Of a stretch of 64,000 nucleotides of DNA, positions 22,701 to 32,896 are shown piece by piece. How positions within the stretch are numbered: position 1 is the first letter of the stretch; every line of letters starts with the position of its first letter. The notes beneath the pieces were generated by a model. The model was not told the DNA's origin. It saw nothing but the letters and a program-made list of their open reading frames with translations, and did no database searches. This stretch comes from Balamuthia mandrillaris. Taxonomy: Eukaryota > Discosea > Longamoebia > Balamuthiidae. A program made the translations under genes and the position numbers. The DNA lies in NCBI GenBank assembly GCA_031835245.1, contig JAVKOQ010000096.1:116946-180945 (forward strand). Direction: 5' to 3'.

Positions 22701-24026
22701 GCGTCCTTGCTCTGTGTTGATCTGTGCAAGGAGTTTCATCTGATCTGCGTCCCAAATGCTGATGAAACCGTCCGAATCAGCACTCCATACGTGCCAGCCT
22801 GAGCCCGTTACCTCCATGCAATTTATAGACTTGGTGTGACCCACCAACTTTCTAGTGAAGCGAGCGTACTGCGTGACCTCCGGATCCTCCGAGCATCGCT
22901 CCTCCTCTTCAGCCTTGGGTAACAATCACCAAAATGATAAAAAAAGAAGAACCCCCCAAAAAAATAGTAAGCATAAATGAGGCTGTGGGGACAACAAAAC
23001 TAATAAAATGACAACAAACCCCAAAGAGAAGAGGATATTCGTAGATCATCAGACGAATGGTGTCGTTGATGTGCACGTAGTCCTCAAAGGCGCCAGCCTT
23101 GTCCCTCTCTCCCTTTTTCCACAACAGATTCTTGGACATGAGGGACGAGAGGCTGCTAGCGTCCATCTTGGTGGAATTGGAGTTTAGATGGATGAGGTAG
23201 AGCAAGTGCATCAGTTCCCCTAATACGACCTGGTTCGCCGGAGGAAGTTGGTCTATGAGCTCAGCCAGTGCTTGCAAGCATTCAACTGTGTCTTCAATCT
23301 CTGTTGCATCGCTTAGCCTCAGCATTACATGTACATCTGACGAACTAACCACACAGGAAGAACAACACTTCAAAAGACAAACAAAAACAGAATAGAGTAG
23401 AAGCCAACAAACAATAAAGCAAAGCAAAGAAAAAGAAAAAGAAAAGGGCATCAGTACAAACCAGCAATGCTGACCCATTTGGAGTAAAGAGAGGAGGAAA
23501 GCAAGCAGTCAGGAAGGGCGTGGAGGAAGGCCTTGAGCAAGCTTGCCACCGTGTTAACATCCTGCACCTGCTCCAGGTCGATCTCCTCGCCGGCATTCAG
23601 CAACTCCTGGTACTTTTGTACCTCGGGACCAGAGCCAGCGAGCTTCAATATGCCAGCCACAGTAAGGCCTTTGCTGATGAGAAACTTTATGGTTTGGGCC
23701 AGGAAGAAGGGGGCGCGGAGGTGCGGCCTCATGGCCTGGTCCTGAGCCAACAGCTCTTCTAGGCTGCTGCCGAATACCGGAAGACGAGGAGCTGCCTTGG
23801 TGGTACTACTAGCGGTTTGCGGGGTGGTCTGTTGGGAACCCTCATCTTCAACCTTGGCCTTTCCTTTGTCTTTCTTTCTGGGGGATGGCGACTTGTTTGC
23901 TTCCGTCGTTGGGCTCTTTCCGCCCGTCTTGGTTGTGGACTGCTTCTTCGTGTCTTCGTCTGTCCGTTTGGTGGTGGGAGCGGTGGTGGTCTCCTGCGCC
24001 GCTTTAGGGGCTCGTTTGGAAAACAT
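19746..24026 (-). CDS. RhoGAP-WD40-TKL kinase-SH2 multidomain protein (Shk-like kinase)
   Basis: Order from the N-terminus (24026): a Lys/Thr-rich leader; a RhoGAP-like domain (from about residue 82, TVAGILKLAGSGPEVQKYQ); WD40 blades (VGHTKSINCM, FISIWD, KIRVWH, CIWN, MCLWD); a tyrosine-kinase-like catalytic domain; and a C-terminal SH2 domain. The kinase has GTGSFGTVF, EVAVKKL, HLDLKAANLL, ADFGLS and GTPLWMAPE, so the key catalytic residues are present. The SH2 has RFFHGPISSGEAEKAI and GTFLLRFSSSEAGGYALTV, with the phosphotyrosine-binding Arg in FLLRFS. Kinase-SH2 is the Dictyostelium Shk arrangement; the RhoGAP and WD40 parts are extra. The last WD40 blades and the kinase N-lobe lie in one unbroken exon (about 21385-22024), so the fusion is not a join error. 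The RhoGAP has Lys (residue 128) where the arginine finger is expected. It is presumably a cytosolic/cortical signalling protein. Confidence 0.9.
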
Positions 24027-24845
24027 GGTCGGTGGTCACAAGTGAGTACCGCCTATTTGTGATTTTACACACAACAAAAAAACAACAACAACAATATGTT
24101 AAGGCGAGGAAGAGGGGAGCAGAGCTTTGCGCGCGGGGAAGGAGGGCGTTGGTGCTGCGAACCTCTTCTCTCCCTCTCGCTTGCCACTCTTGTCTCTCTC
24201 TAGAAGGGGGTTGTTTGTTTTTTTTTGGTTTGGGGGGCTAATTATTATTGGCAATTCAACTCTTTTCTGTCGACATTCCGCGAACGTAAATTGCTTGAGG
24301 AGCACCTCGTTTGACATTCTGTCGACTTAAACAGCAGAAGTACTGCTATGAAGCTGCTGGATTTGTGCTCATCAGCCGTGATGGCGGAATAGCCCTCTGC
24401 TCTGCGCTGATGCAAGCGCGGGGGAAAAAAACTAATGTGAGGGGAGGGAGAGGTGAAAGAAGCCAAGTGTGGGTGGAGTGGCGGGAGAGTGAGATTACTG
24501 TTTTGTTTTTTGTTTTTTGTTTTTTTTTTTTTTTTGGAGTAGCGAAGGGGAGGTGGCCCCCTTTTATTTTGTGTTTGGTTAGTGTCCCGGAAGGAGTTTA
24601 AAAGAAAGACTAACACGGGGTGCAAATACAGGCCACGACTTGCGCACAAGGCAAAGGTAAAAAAAATCCCCTTGCTTTCGCTATTTAATCTCAGAGATTT
24701 CAACACTTCATCATGGCAGATGCTAAGCCTTCTTTTTCCAAAAAAAAAGTCCTTTGGAGTGTAGAGTGGCTCTAGCTGGTGAGAAACCACAACAACACTG
24801 CAAAAGAAAAACAACAAAACAAAAGGAGGCGCGTGCGAACAAAGA
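24027..24845. promoter_or_regulatory. Divergent 5' region: kinase-SH2 / FHA-FYR genes
   Basis: 819 bp without a supported exon. It contains TGTCGACA (24268-24275) and TGTCGACT (24320-24327), the motif also seen upstream of BolA, UTP22 and near 55241, and a poly-T run near 24515-24536. Confidence 0.45.
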
Positions 24846-26680
24846 ATGTGGGCAAGACTGACAGGAGAAGGGGTGGACGTGGAGGCCCCACCGAATGGGG
24901 AGGGGTTGGTGCTTGGTCGCAAGAAAGACCCTAGCTCCTCCTCCGCTTTTATTCGAATCCCCAACGACAAGACCGTCAGTCGCAAGCACGCCCAACTCAA
25001 GTACAACGAGGCTAACCATCGCTGGCAGGTGAAGGTCTTTGGCAAGAACGGACTCTACGTCAACGATGTGTTGCACTACCCTGTAGACGAGGAGGCCGAG
25101 GAAGAGGAGGAAGGTGCTCAAGCGACGAGCGGTAAGGCATGGATCCCTTTGGCGGACGGCTCCCTTCTACAAGTTGGAGACTTGGTGCTAACGTTTCGTT
25201 TGGCGGCCGACCAACAACATCACAACGGTATTAACGACAACAAAGCAAAAGGCAAAAAGAAGAAGGGAAGCTCGGAAGAAGAGGTCGGCCAACTTGCCAA
25301 GCCTCGTGTTGGTATGAGGACACGAAGCGCCACAAAAGCTACCAGCGGCGGCAGTAGGAAGGCCAAGGAGGAGGAAAAGAAAAAGAAATCTAAGGGTAAG
25401 TCCAGCGCTGCCACTGGAACGGGCGAAAGGAACGGTGCTCACTCGGGCCGGCGACGGAAGAAAGCAAAGGAGGTAGAAGATGAGGATGGGAACGAAGCTG
25501 AGCTGGCCGTTATAGAGGAGGACGACGAGGACAACGGAGTGGATGAAGGAGCAAAAATGGAGGAGGAAGACGAAGAGGAAGAAGGGCAGCAGCTCATTAT
25601 AGACGAGAGCTACGAGGACGAAGCTTCCAACCAGGCTTTCCCTAGCAATGGAGGAGGCGAAATGAATCTCAACAGCAACGGAGGGCTTAAACGCAAGCGC
25701 GATCATGAAGAAAAAGAGTGGGAACGGCGGCGGCAAGAAGAAGAAACGGAAAAGAAAAAGCAAAAAGAAAAGAACAAGAAGAAGAAAGGCAAAAAGAAAA
25801 AGGACTTATTCGATGACCTTCCCACGCCGGAGGGTTGGAATAAAGAGGACTCGCCACCCTCCAAACGGAAGCGGCACACACACGGCATCAAACAGTACGT
25901 ACCCGTCAAACGGGACAAGGAAGGCAACATCAAGTTTCCCATCGTTATCGGTGGACTCAAGGTCTACAGCCTGGGTAGCATCGTATGGGACCGCAAAAAG
26001 TTCCACGCCAAGCGTTACATTTGGCCAGTTGGCTACAAGAGTACTCGCGTCTACCCGTGCATGGATGACCCCAGTCTTAAATGTGTCTACACCAGTGAGA
26101 TCTTGGACGGCAAGGACGGGCCATTGTTTCGCGTCTCTCCTTCCGTTGGTGGTCGTGTTATCACCGCCAGCACTGCTAGCGGCGCTTGGACCGGTGAGTT
26201 TCTCCCTCTCTCTCTCTCTCTCTCACTCATTAGCTAAAAAGTAACACATAACAAAAACATAAAGAAATTGTAAAAACAGTGAACGGCTTAAAGTTGGAGA
26301 AAACAGGAAAGCGTCTCTTTACGACAGTGAGCGGACCTGAGATGTTTGGCTATTCCCATCCGACCATCGCCAAGCTCATCCAAGATCTGCCGGGGGCCGA
26401 AAAGTGTCGCAGGTACATTTTCCAGGAGTACGTAGAGAAGCAGGGTGCATTGGTGGGCGGAGGTGACGACGAGGAGGACAACGAAGAGGCGGAGAACGAA
26501 CGAGCTGGCGAGGAGGAAGCCGATGAGGACGAACTGCAGGAAGACGATCTTGAACAACAACAAATTGACACGGGAGGAGGTGCTGGTGCTGCTGGTATGT
26601 TAGAGGTTGAGGAAGAGGAGGAAGTCGAAGGCGGTTCCATTCCCATTCTTGCCACTGCCCTGCATCACAACAACACATGA
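24846..26680 (+). CDS. FHA-FYRN-FYRC nuclear protein
   Basis: Two exons, 24846-26193 and 26280-26680, give 582 residues. The N-terminus is an FHA domain (GLVLGRKKDP, TVSRKHAQLKYN, GKNGLYVNDV), a phosphothreonine-binding module; the family's RK, SRKH and NG motifs are intact. A ~240-residue Lys/Glu-rich linker with runs resembling nuclear localisation signals follows. FYRN starts near residue 373 (YSLGSIVWDRKKFHAKRYIW) and FYRC follows across the intron (SGPEMFGYSHPTIAKLIQDL). FYRN/FYRC pairs occur in MLL/trithorax methyltransferases and in TBRG1. No SET domain or PHD finger is seen, so it is more likely a chromatin reader or adaptor than a methyltransferase. It converges on an F-box/WD40 gene. 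Confidence 0.88.
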
Positions 26681-26833
26681 CGACACAGCAACTTTCTTCT
26701 CTCTTTCTCATCTTTTTTTTTTTGTCAGTGTGTTGGTTGGTGCTTTTACCACAAACACTCCCTTATTTATAAGTTAATACTTTTACAACAACAAAAAACT
26801 TTGTACATTCGCATGTTTGTCTTCTGGTCTCTT

Positions 26834-27057
26834 TCAGATGGATTCCTTGTTTCTCTCGAAAGAGAATAGGCTAAGTGAACCGTCGGCGGCCCCAACGAGG
26901 AGGCTGGCCTCGTCCATCGCCAAGGAGCGAACTCCATCCAAAAACCCAAACGCGCTGAGGCACGTGCCCTCCTCCACGTCGAATACCCGCAGCGTGTGGT
27001 CTGCTGACCCGCTCACTACTCGCCTGCAAAAGTGATTGTAAGTTTTTGAGGTAACGA

Positions 27058-27091
<34 letters not shown>

Positions 27092-27856
27092 AAAAGAAGA
27101 GCACGAACCGGCCATCGCAAACAATGCAAGTTACATCTCTTCGGTGGCCCAAAAATGTGCCGATTTGCTCTTCTTCGCCTTCACTGGTATCCCATACTGC
27201 ACGCCACAGATTGTAAGACAATGATCAAAAGAGAGCAAACAAAGAAGTAGCAAGTTAACGTTAAAAACATCATCATACTTCTAACGGTGGAGTCCCGAGA
27301 ACCAGAAACGAGGCGATCGTAATCATAGTAGGCCAGGCAGATCACTGGGCTGGGGTGCTGGTTTCATTGTCAATACAAAGATCCATAGAAGAGAAAAAAA
27401 AGGAGGAGAGCAGGAACGATTGAAATAAGAGATGGGAAAGCGGTACCTGCAACTTAGCGCAGCGACCCATTCGTGTATCGTGGCAGTATACAGCATTACC
27501 AGCGCTGGTGACCACCATATAGTCTTTAGTTTGGAGACAGGTTACGGGGCGCGGGTGTTTAAAAGCGAAAAGGTTGCTGCTGGCGAAGCCTTTGTCAGGG
27601 CTGCGTGCGTCCCATGCCTTTACGAAACCATCCATCGAAGCGCTCACTATGCAACAGATGAGAATGCGAAGCAACTTAAACAACATAAAGTTGAGAAGTA
27701 CAAACGGATGGTTTTGGTGCCCTGGCTCACGTGTACTTTTGTTATTGGTTCTGTGTGGCCGTTCCATACATGCACACATTGTCTCTCCTCCAAATCCCTG
27801 CATTTCACATTGATGAGAACGAGAGAGAGAGAGAGAGAGAGAGAGAAGAAGAAGAA

Positions 27857-27899
<43 letters not shown>

Positions 27900-29022
27900 C
27901 GAAGGAGAGATAGGGTACCATAACCGCAGGTCGTTGGCACCGCTGACCACATTGCGCTCATTCATAGACAAACACTCTGCGTTGGTGCATAAAGTGGTCA
28001 CAGGAAGTAGATGTGAGTGCATGATACTTCACTTTGCTTTTTCGCTCCCCCACTCTTCCAAAAAGAAGGCAGCCAAAAGGACAATAGCGTACCAACGGCA
28101 TGTCTGTGGCCCACTAACGTTGCTATGCATTCAGCAGAATCCGTTCTCCAGATCTTAAAAGGTGGATGTAAGACAAAGAAGCAAGTAATAACACAAACAG
28201 TAGCACATCATCGCCAATCCATCAGAAGAAGAAGAACAACAAGAAGAAAGAAGAAGAATAAGAAGAAGAGGGTTGGAAAACCTTGAGGGTGGAGTCAGCA
28301 GACGCGCTGACGATGCGTTGCCAACGGACCTGCATGGCGCGTATCTCAGCGGTGTGCCCTCTCAATGCAAGACAATGGGCGCCGTTGTGGGCGTCCCAAA
28401 GGTGAAGGACGGCATCAGCGCCGCCGCTGAGGGCCATGCTGCCCTCCACGTACACGCAGTTGACGCTGTCCGTGTGCTCCTGCAGCTTAAACGTAGAGCA
28501 GAGGCCGGTCTCCCAACGGGCCTCCGCGAGGACGCCCCTCTTCACGGCGGCCTTCCAGTCCTGTCGGCACACGTTGTCGCGCTTCCAGTAGGTCATGTAG
28601 AGGCTCTTCCACAGGCTCTCATCTGTGATTAACCGTCGAAACTCTTTGCAAACGCATGACCCAATGCTTAGCTGAGATTTTGGTGTTGTCCCATCATCAC
28701 ACGGATCAGATCTTAGCCTGGTACTTTGGCGAAAGAAGAAGAGGGGGAAGAAGAAGAAGGAACGGGAACGAACCTCGATGGGGTCCATGAATGAAAATAT
28801 GTACAAGAAAAGCTCATCGGCCAGCACGAAGAGTCCTTTGCCTTCCTTTCGGCGGCAGTATTGGCCCAGAGAGCGCCTCCTTTGTTGATGGGTGGTGTTG
28901 TTGCTGTGGTTGTTGGCGTTGTTGTAGGGGTAGGTCGCTGGCGAAGAGGCCTTGGGTCTCCCTGTGGTGGATATAGTGGGCGAGTTCAACTCGCTCCAGC
29001 TGTAGTGCGGCGCCTGGCTCAT
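26834..29022 (-). CDS. Second F-box/WD40-repeat protein
   Basis: SCF-type substrate receptor candidate. From 29022 it encodes MSQAPHYSW and a Ser/Asn/Gln-rich leader. The F-box (ADELFLYIFSFMDPIE) continues across an intron into CVCKEFRRLITDESLWKSLY. WD40 blades follow in many small exons: VLHLWD, then STLK joined to IWRTDSAECIATLVGH, ANDLRLW, FVKAWD, a blade with VSGSRDSTVR, IWDTSEG, and HTLRVFD. The last exon ends in LSLFSFERNKESI. Introns near 27060-27090 and 27820-27900 hold GA repeats (CT on the sense strand). The frame stays open to 29067, but only with a GTG there, so the ATG at 29022 is preferred. Its layout resembles the F-box/WD40 gene at 3436 but it lacks that Ser/Pro tail. Confidence 0.87.
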
Positions 29023-29650
29023 CGCTTCTCCCACAAACTTTTTTTGTTTGGGCGGGAAAGCAACCACCCGGTGGAGCTATGTACGTGGTGGGTGGTGGGT
29101 GGTGGTGGGGTGGGTCCAATGCCCTGAAAGAACCTCCTTCTCCTCCTCCTCTTGGTGGTCTTGCTTCCTCTCCTGTTACCCTTTCTCGGGTCGACGCACT
29201 CCGCAGCCATGTCGTCTTGAAGTGATGCAAGTCCCACCCCAAGGGGCCTGGCGGCGAGAAGGAAGGTTGTTTTGGCGGGAAACATGCTCATTGGCCCAAA
29301 AGACTAATGTCGTGATTTCTTTTTTCGTTGTCCTTAGATCTTATGATCTTTGCGCCGCCTCCTTCTCCCACGTCTCTGAAGGCAACCCTCCTGCCGTTTC
29401 CGGTGGGTGGTCCCAGGCCCCTTGAAAATGGTGATCAACAGAGGAGGAGGAGGAGCTACCAGGACAGACCACCAAGGGGAGGGTGGAGGACCCTTGCTTT
29501 TGCTGTGGTGCTTATTTTGTTTCATATTATTTATTCTAATGCACAGCTTCTACTACTACTACTACTAATAACAACAACAAAAAAGAGGGAGCACACAATA
29601 CTTGGGGGGAAGCAGGGAGTAGCTGCTGCGCTCCGCTGGAGGAGGCTATT
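29023..29650. other. Spacer between F-box/WD40 start and secreted-protein stop
   Basis: 628 bp on tandem minus-strand genes. It holds the element-end copy (29256-29385), G/T-rich sequence near 29080-29120 and a (CTA)n run near 29550-29566. No gene is supported. Confidence 0.5.
29256..29385 (+). repeat. Second copy of the 55-kb element end, with an inverted 25-bp piece
   Basis: 29256-29360 matches 55062-55167 with one base gap and one substitution, and ends in the same 33-bp inverted-repeat sequence. The next 25 bp (29361-29385) are the exact reverse complement of 55044-55068, which abuts the matching part in the other copy. It lies about 230 bp upstream of the second F-box/WD40 start. Confidence 0.85.
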
Positions 29651-31570
29651 TTAATTCTTGAACTGGGTGTCGCCGTTCTGCTTGACCCAGCTGCCGTCGT
29701 CCCTCCTCTGGTAGATCTTAACCCTGGGAGAGGCTCTGCTTTTGGAGCTGTCGCAAGAGCCGGACGAGGTGCAGGTAAATATCTTAAACTTGTAGGTGTC
29801 AATCTTTCTGATCCTCCAGGGGTTGGTCTTGGCCAAGGTGTCGAAGTGCAGGTGGCTCTCGTCCCACGCCACTTGGTCGCTGGAGATGCAGTAACGGTTG
29901 TCGTCCACGTCCACGCTGCCGTACTCGGAGTTCTCGATGAAGACGTTGCAGAGCTTCAGGTCTGCCGTGAACTGCCACATCTGCAACCAGCTGTCCGCCT
30001 GGCAGGTGCTCCAAGTGAGCTTACAGCTGGAGGGGTCGTTGGTCGTGGCGCAGTTGGAGCTTGCGGAGAGGCACAGGCCGGACTTATCCCCAATGAAACG
30101 GTAGATGGTGCCGTCTCCTGGTTTGGCGCCGTCGCCAGCCCCAGATTTCTTCTTGCATTTGCTGCCAAACAAAGCGTTGGATACTTTACAGGCCAGCTTA
30201 TTGACGGTGCTGACTCCCTTGGCCACTGCATCCTCGGTGAAGTCTCCAACATCGGCGGAGATACGGGCAATGTCCCTGCCGGTATCGAGGAAGAACTCGG
30301 TGGCCTCCTTGATCACCCACTTGACTCCGTCCCAAATGGCCGTGAAGAAGGAGTTGGCAAAGTTGCAGGACGCCTTGGCCTTGTCACCGTTGAATGCTGG
30401 GAACTTGAAGGTGCAGTAACAGTTCAGGCCGAATCCTCGGATGGAGAAGCCAGCAGCTGACCCTGTCACGAAGACGCCGAGGCCAGCGTCACTACCAGCC
30501 ACTATCTTGGGCACGGGCACGCCGAGCTCCTTCAACAGGCCGTTGAAGTGAAATATGGTCTTCTCTACAGCGTCTTGGAGGCTTTCAGCCACGTTGGTGT
30601 TGAGGTAGGCGTACACTCCCGCCTCCACGCCTGAGGTCCCCCCGCCGTTGCTGATGAGGAGGTTAGCCCCGTCCACCGTGAAGATAAAGGCCTTCAAGAA
30701 ATTCTTGGTGAGGTCATCCAGTTTGAGCGTGATAATGCCCTTAACATTAAAGTGAGTCTCCGTGGCGCCTTTCATTTCATCCAGCAGGGAGGACGCCTCT
30801 TCCGGCGAGCCCAGGGAGGTCAACGCGTCGACGAACGGCTGCGAGTCTGAGAAATCAAAGATGCGGGTCGCTTCGCCCGAGATGTCGATGATCTTGTTGA
30901 TGGTGTTGCTGCCCGCCCCCCAAAAGTTCGGCAAACTCACCCTCAACGAGTCAAAGTAGTGGCCCTGCACCGTGACCTCCTTTACCTCTGCAATGTTGTC
31001 CTTGGGCAAGGCCACATTGAATGTGTACACATAACGCCTTTCTCGGGACATACCAAAAGCCACATTGTTGACGACAGCCACTGCGTCGGACAGAAGGGCG
31101 CTCATGCCAGATCCTGTTGAGGCAATACATTTGAGCATCGCCTTGTTGAGGGAGATGGCCACCGAGCCACAGTTGTCAAAGGTGAAGCACACGTTTGCAT
31201 CGCTCCCAGCGGCACAAGCCGGCTTGCCGAAGAAGGACACCACCCCAGTCTTGGTGGACGTTGGCAACGGAAGATGCCAGCAGCCGCCGTTGTAGAGGTC
31301 GGAGTCGAAGGGAGTAAGCTCACTGCCCCAAAAGTCACCCACACACACCGACGGATTGAACCATTGCTGGGTAATGGTAAGGATGGCGCTCTCGAAGAAT
31401 ACCTTGGCTTGGTCAAAATCGGGGATGACGGACGTTAGGGCGGTCGTGCTGGCGCATTCCCCGGCAAACCCGTAGCCGCTGTTGCAGGTCGTCAGGTTTT
31501 GCTGGGCGGCCAGCACCGCCGCCAGTAAGTTTACAAGTATGCAAGCCAGCAAAGGCTTGACTGCCGCCAT
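29651..31570 (-). CDS. Secreted protein with ricin-B-like C-terminal domain, intronless
   Basis: One uninterrupted frame of 639 residues, unusual here. The first ~22 residues are a clear signal peptide (LLACILVNLLAAVLAA). The large central region (to about residue 480) is Cys-containing and belongs to no family I recognise. After a Lys/Gly linker the last ~150 residues resemble a ricin-type beta-trefoil: FIGDKSGLCLSASSNC, SWLQMWQF and later DNRYCISSDQ. Those modules usually bind glycans. No enzymatic toxin domain is visible, so no toxicity is implied. Base composition is more GC-rich and codon use more uniform than in its neighbours. On the sense strand two CCAAT boxes lie about 190 bp upstream of the ATG (31757-31768). 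Confidence 0.8.
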   Translation of the reverse strand: MAAVKPLLACILVNLLAAVLAAQQNLTTCNSGYGFAGECASTTALTSVIPDFDQAKVFFESAILTITQQWFNPSVCVGDFWGSELTPFDSDLYNGGCWHLPLPTSTKTGVVSFFGKPACAAGSDANVCFTFDNCGSVAISLNKAMLKCIASTGSGMSALLSDAVAVVNNVAFGMSRERRYVYTFNVALPKDNIAEVKEVTVQGHYFDSLRVSLPNFWGAGSNTINKIIDISGEATRIFDFSDSQPFVDALTSLGSPEEASSLLDEMKGATETHFNVKGIITLKLDDLTKNFLKAFIFTVDGANLLISNGGGTSGVEAGVYAYLNTNVAESLQDAVEKTIFHFNGLLKELGVPVPKIVAGSDAGLGVFVTGSAAGFSIRGFGLNCYCTFKFPAFNGDKAKASCNFANSFFTAIWDGVKWVIKEATEFFLDTGRDIARISADVGDFTEDAVAKGVSTVNKLACKVSNALFGSKCKKKSGAGDGAKPGDGTIYRFIGDKSGLCLSASSNCATTNDPSSCKLTWSTCQADSWLQMWQFTADLKLCNVFIENSEYGSVDVDDNRYCISSDQVAWDESHLHFDTLAKTNPWRIRKIDTYKFKIFTCTSSGSCDSSKSRASPRVKIYQRRDDGSWVKQNGDTQFKN

Positions 31571-31939
31571 CTGGTGGAAAAGAGCTTTTTTTTCGTGTTG
31601 GTTTTGTAAGTGTTACGATAGACTTAAAATAAACAAGCTTGCCTGCATTGGTTTTATTTTTCGCATAACAGCCCGCTCTGCAACCGTGCTATTTTAACAA
31701 TATAGCACATAATCCTCTTATGGTCAAAACTGGCGGACTGTCCTATAACCAGGTTGATTGGTCATTGGCTGTGGGGCGCAAATAGTCCCCAAACTTGGAT
31801 AAATAAGAATATTAAACGCACGATTCACTTGTTTCGTGTTATTCGCAAACCAGTCTTTTTTTTGAACTTCACAAAAAGGCCAGCCCTTCATATTTCGTAT
31901 CCGGTGAGACCTATGATCATTGGTCGTGGAAGGAGATAA
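31571..31939. promoter_or_regulatory. 5' region of the secreted-protein gene
   Basis: 369 bp between the secreted-protein ATG and the apyrase stop. On the minus strand two CCAAT boxes occur in tandem (positions 31757-31761 and 31764-31768 read ATTGG on the plus strand). A/T-rich TATA-like sequence lies near 31798-31815. Confidence 0.4.
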
Positions 31940-31989
31940 TTAGAACTGAAACAGAGAGCGGGAGATAAGATCAAACTGCGAAGACTCAA

Positions 31990-32036
<47 letters not shown>

Positions 32037-32861
32037 AGTTGTTGCCAAGAGGGCTCCAGACGAAAGTTTCCTTGCCGGTCAAAGACAGTGATCCATGTTT
32101 TGGTTGTGGAGCCGACTTCCATTGCTCGCAACGCTATGATCTCGTTGGTGTCAGGTACAAGCTTCATGGAGGTGAAGCCAGCTTCGGGAAGGAGCGGACC
32201 CACTCGCACCGACTCAACTTGGGAAAAGTCTTCACTGGCCATCAGTAGCAGGTTAGTGGCCATCCTCTCATCCGTGGCTTCGTCGTACGAGATGTTCTCA
32301 CTAGCTTTGCGTGGTAGGAAGAGCCACTTGCGAAGGCCTGGATGCCATTCCACTGCTTCGTGGCTGGTGGTGTTGTGAACAAAATTTTTGTTGTCAGTTT
32401 AGGGGAAAATGACAGAGAATGAGAGAGAGGGAGAGAGAGAGAGAGAGAGAGAGAGCAAGAGAGCGAGATAGAGAGAGAAACAGATAAGTAATACCTTAGG
32501 TATCCAGGATAGGTTGTGTTGGTATGTTGACGAAGGGCTTGATAATTGGCGCCCCAGTCATAATTGTTGATGTGCCCATTCTTGTCCACTGTTTTGACCC
32601 ACTGCGGATTGTAATGCACCATTTTCTGGCGAAGGGGGACATTTTTATTAATTTTGGCACATTTGATAACAAAGAGAAACTGAAGAGGAGAAGTGAGTAC
32701 CCCATCTACCACCCATTCCTTGCCTATGGAACCGAGATAAAGCAAGTCATCCTTTACAGTAGCCCACTCTGTTTTGAAGGGTTTTGGTTCTTTGCCATTA
32801 CCGTCAGCCAATGCGTGCCGTTGAAACATTCTCGAGTCGGAAATTTGATAGACCTTCATAG

Positions 32862-32896
<35 letters not shown>

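Noticed and set aside
24245-25045. Minus-strand frame of ~270 residues across a promoter and the FHA start
   Set aside because: It reads through poly-T runs and the antisense of the FHA exon; no conserved motif.
29023-29067. F-box/WD40 start at 29067
   Set aside because: The codon there is GTG; the first ATG in frame is at 29022.
29019-29291. Small basic protein starting MSMFPAKTT
   Set aside because: The start lies in the repeated element end and the rest is antisense of a promoter; a similar start at 55 kb diverges at once.
29651-31570. Ricin-like toxin
   Set aside because: Only a carbohydrate-binding-type beta-trefoil is suggested; no ribosome-inactivating or other catalytic domain is visible.
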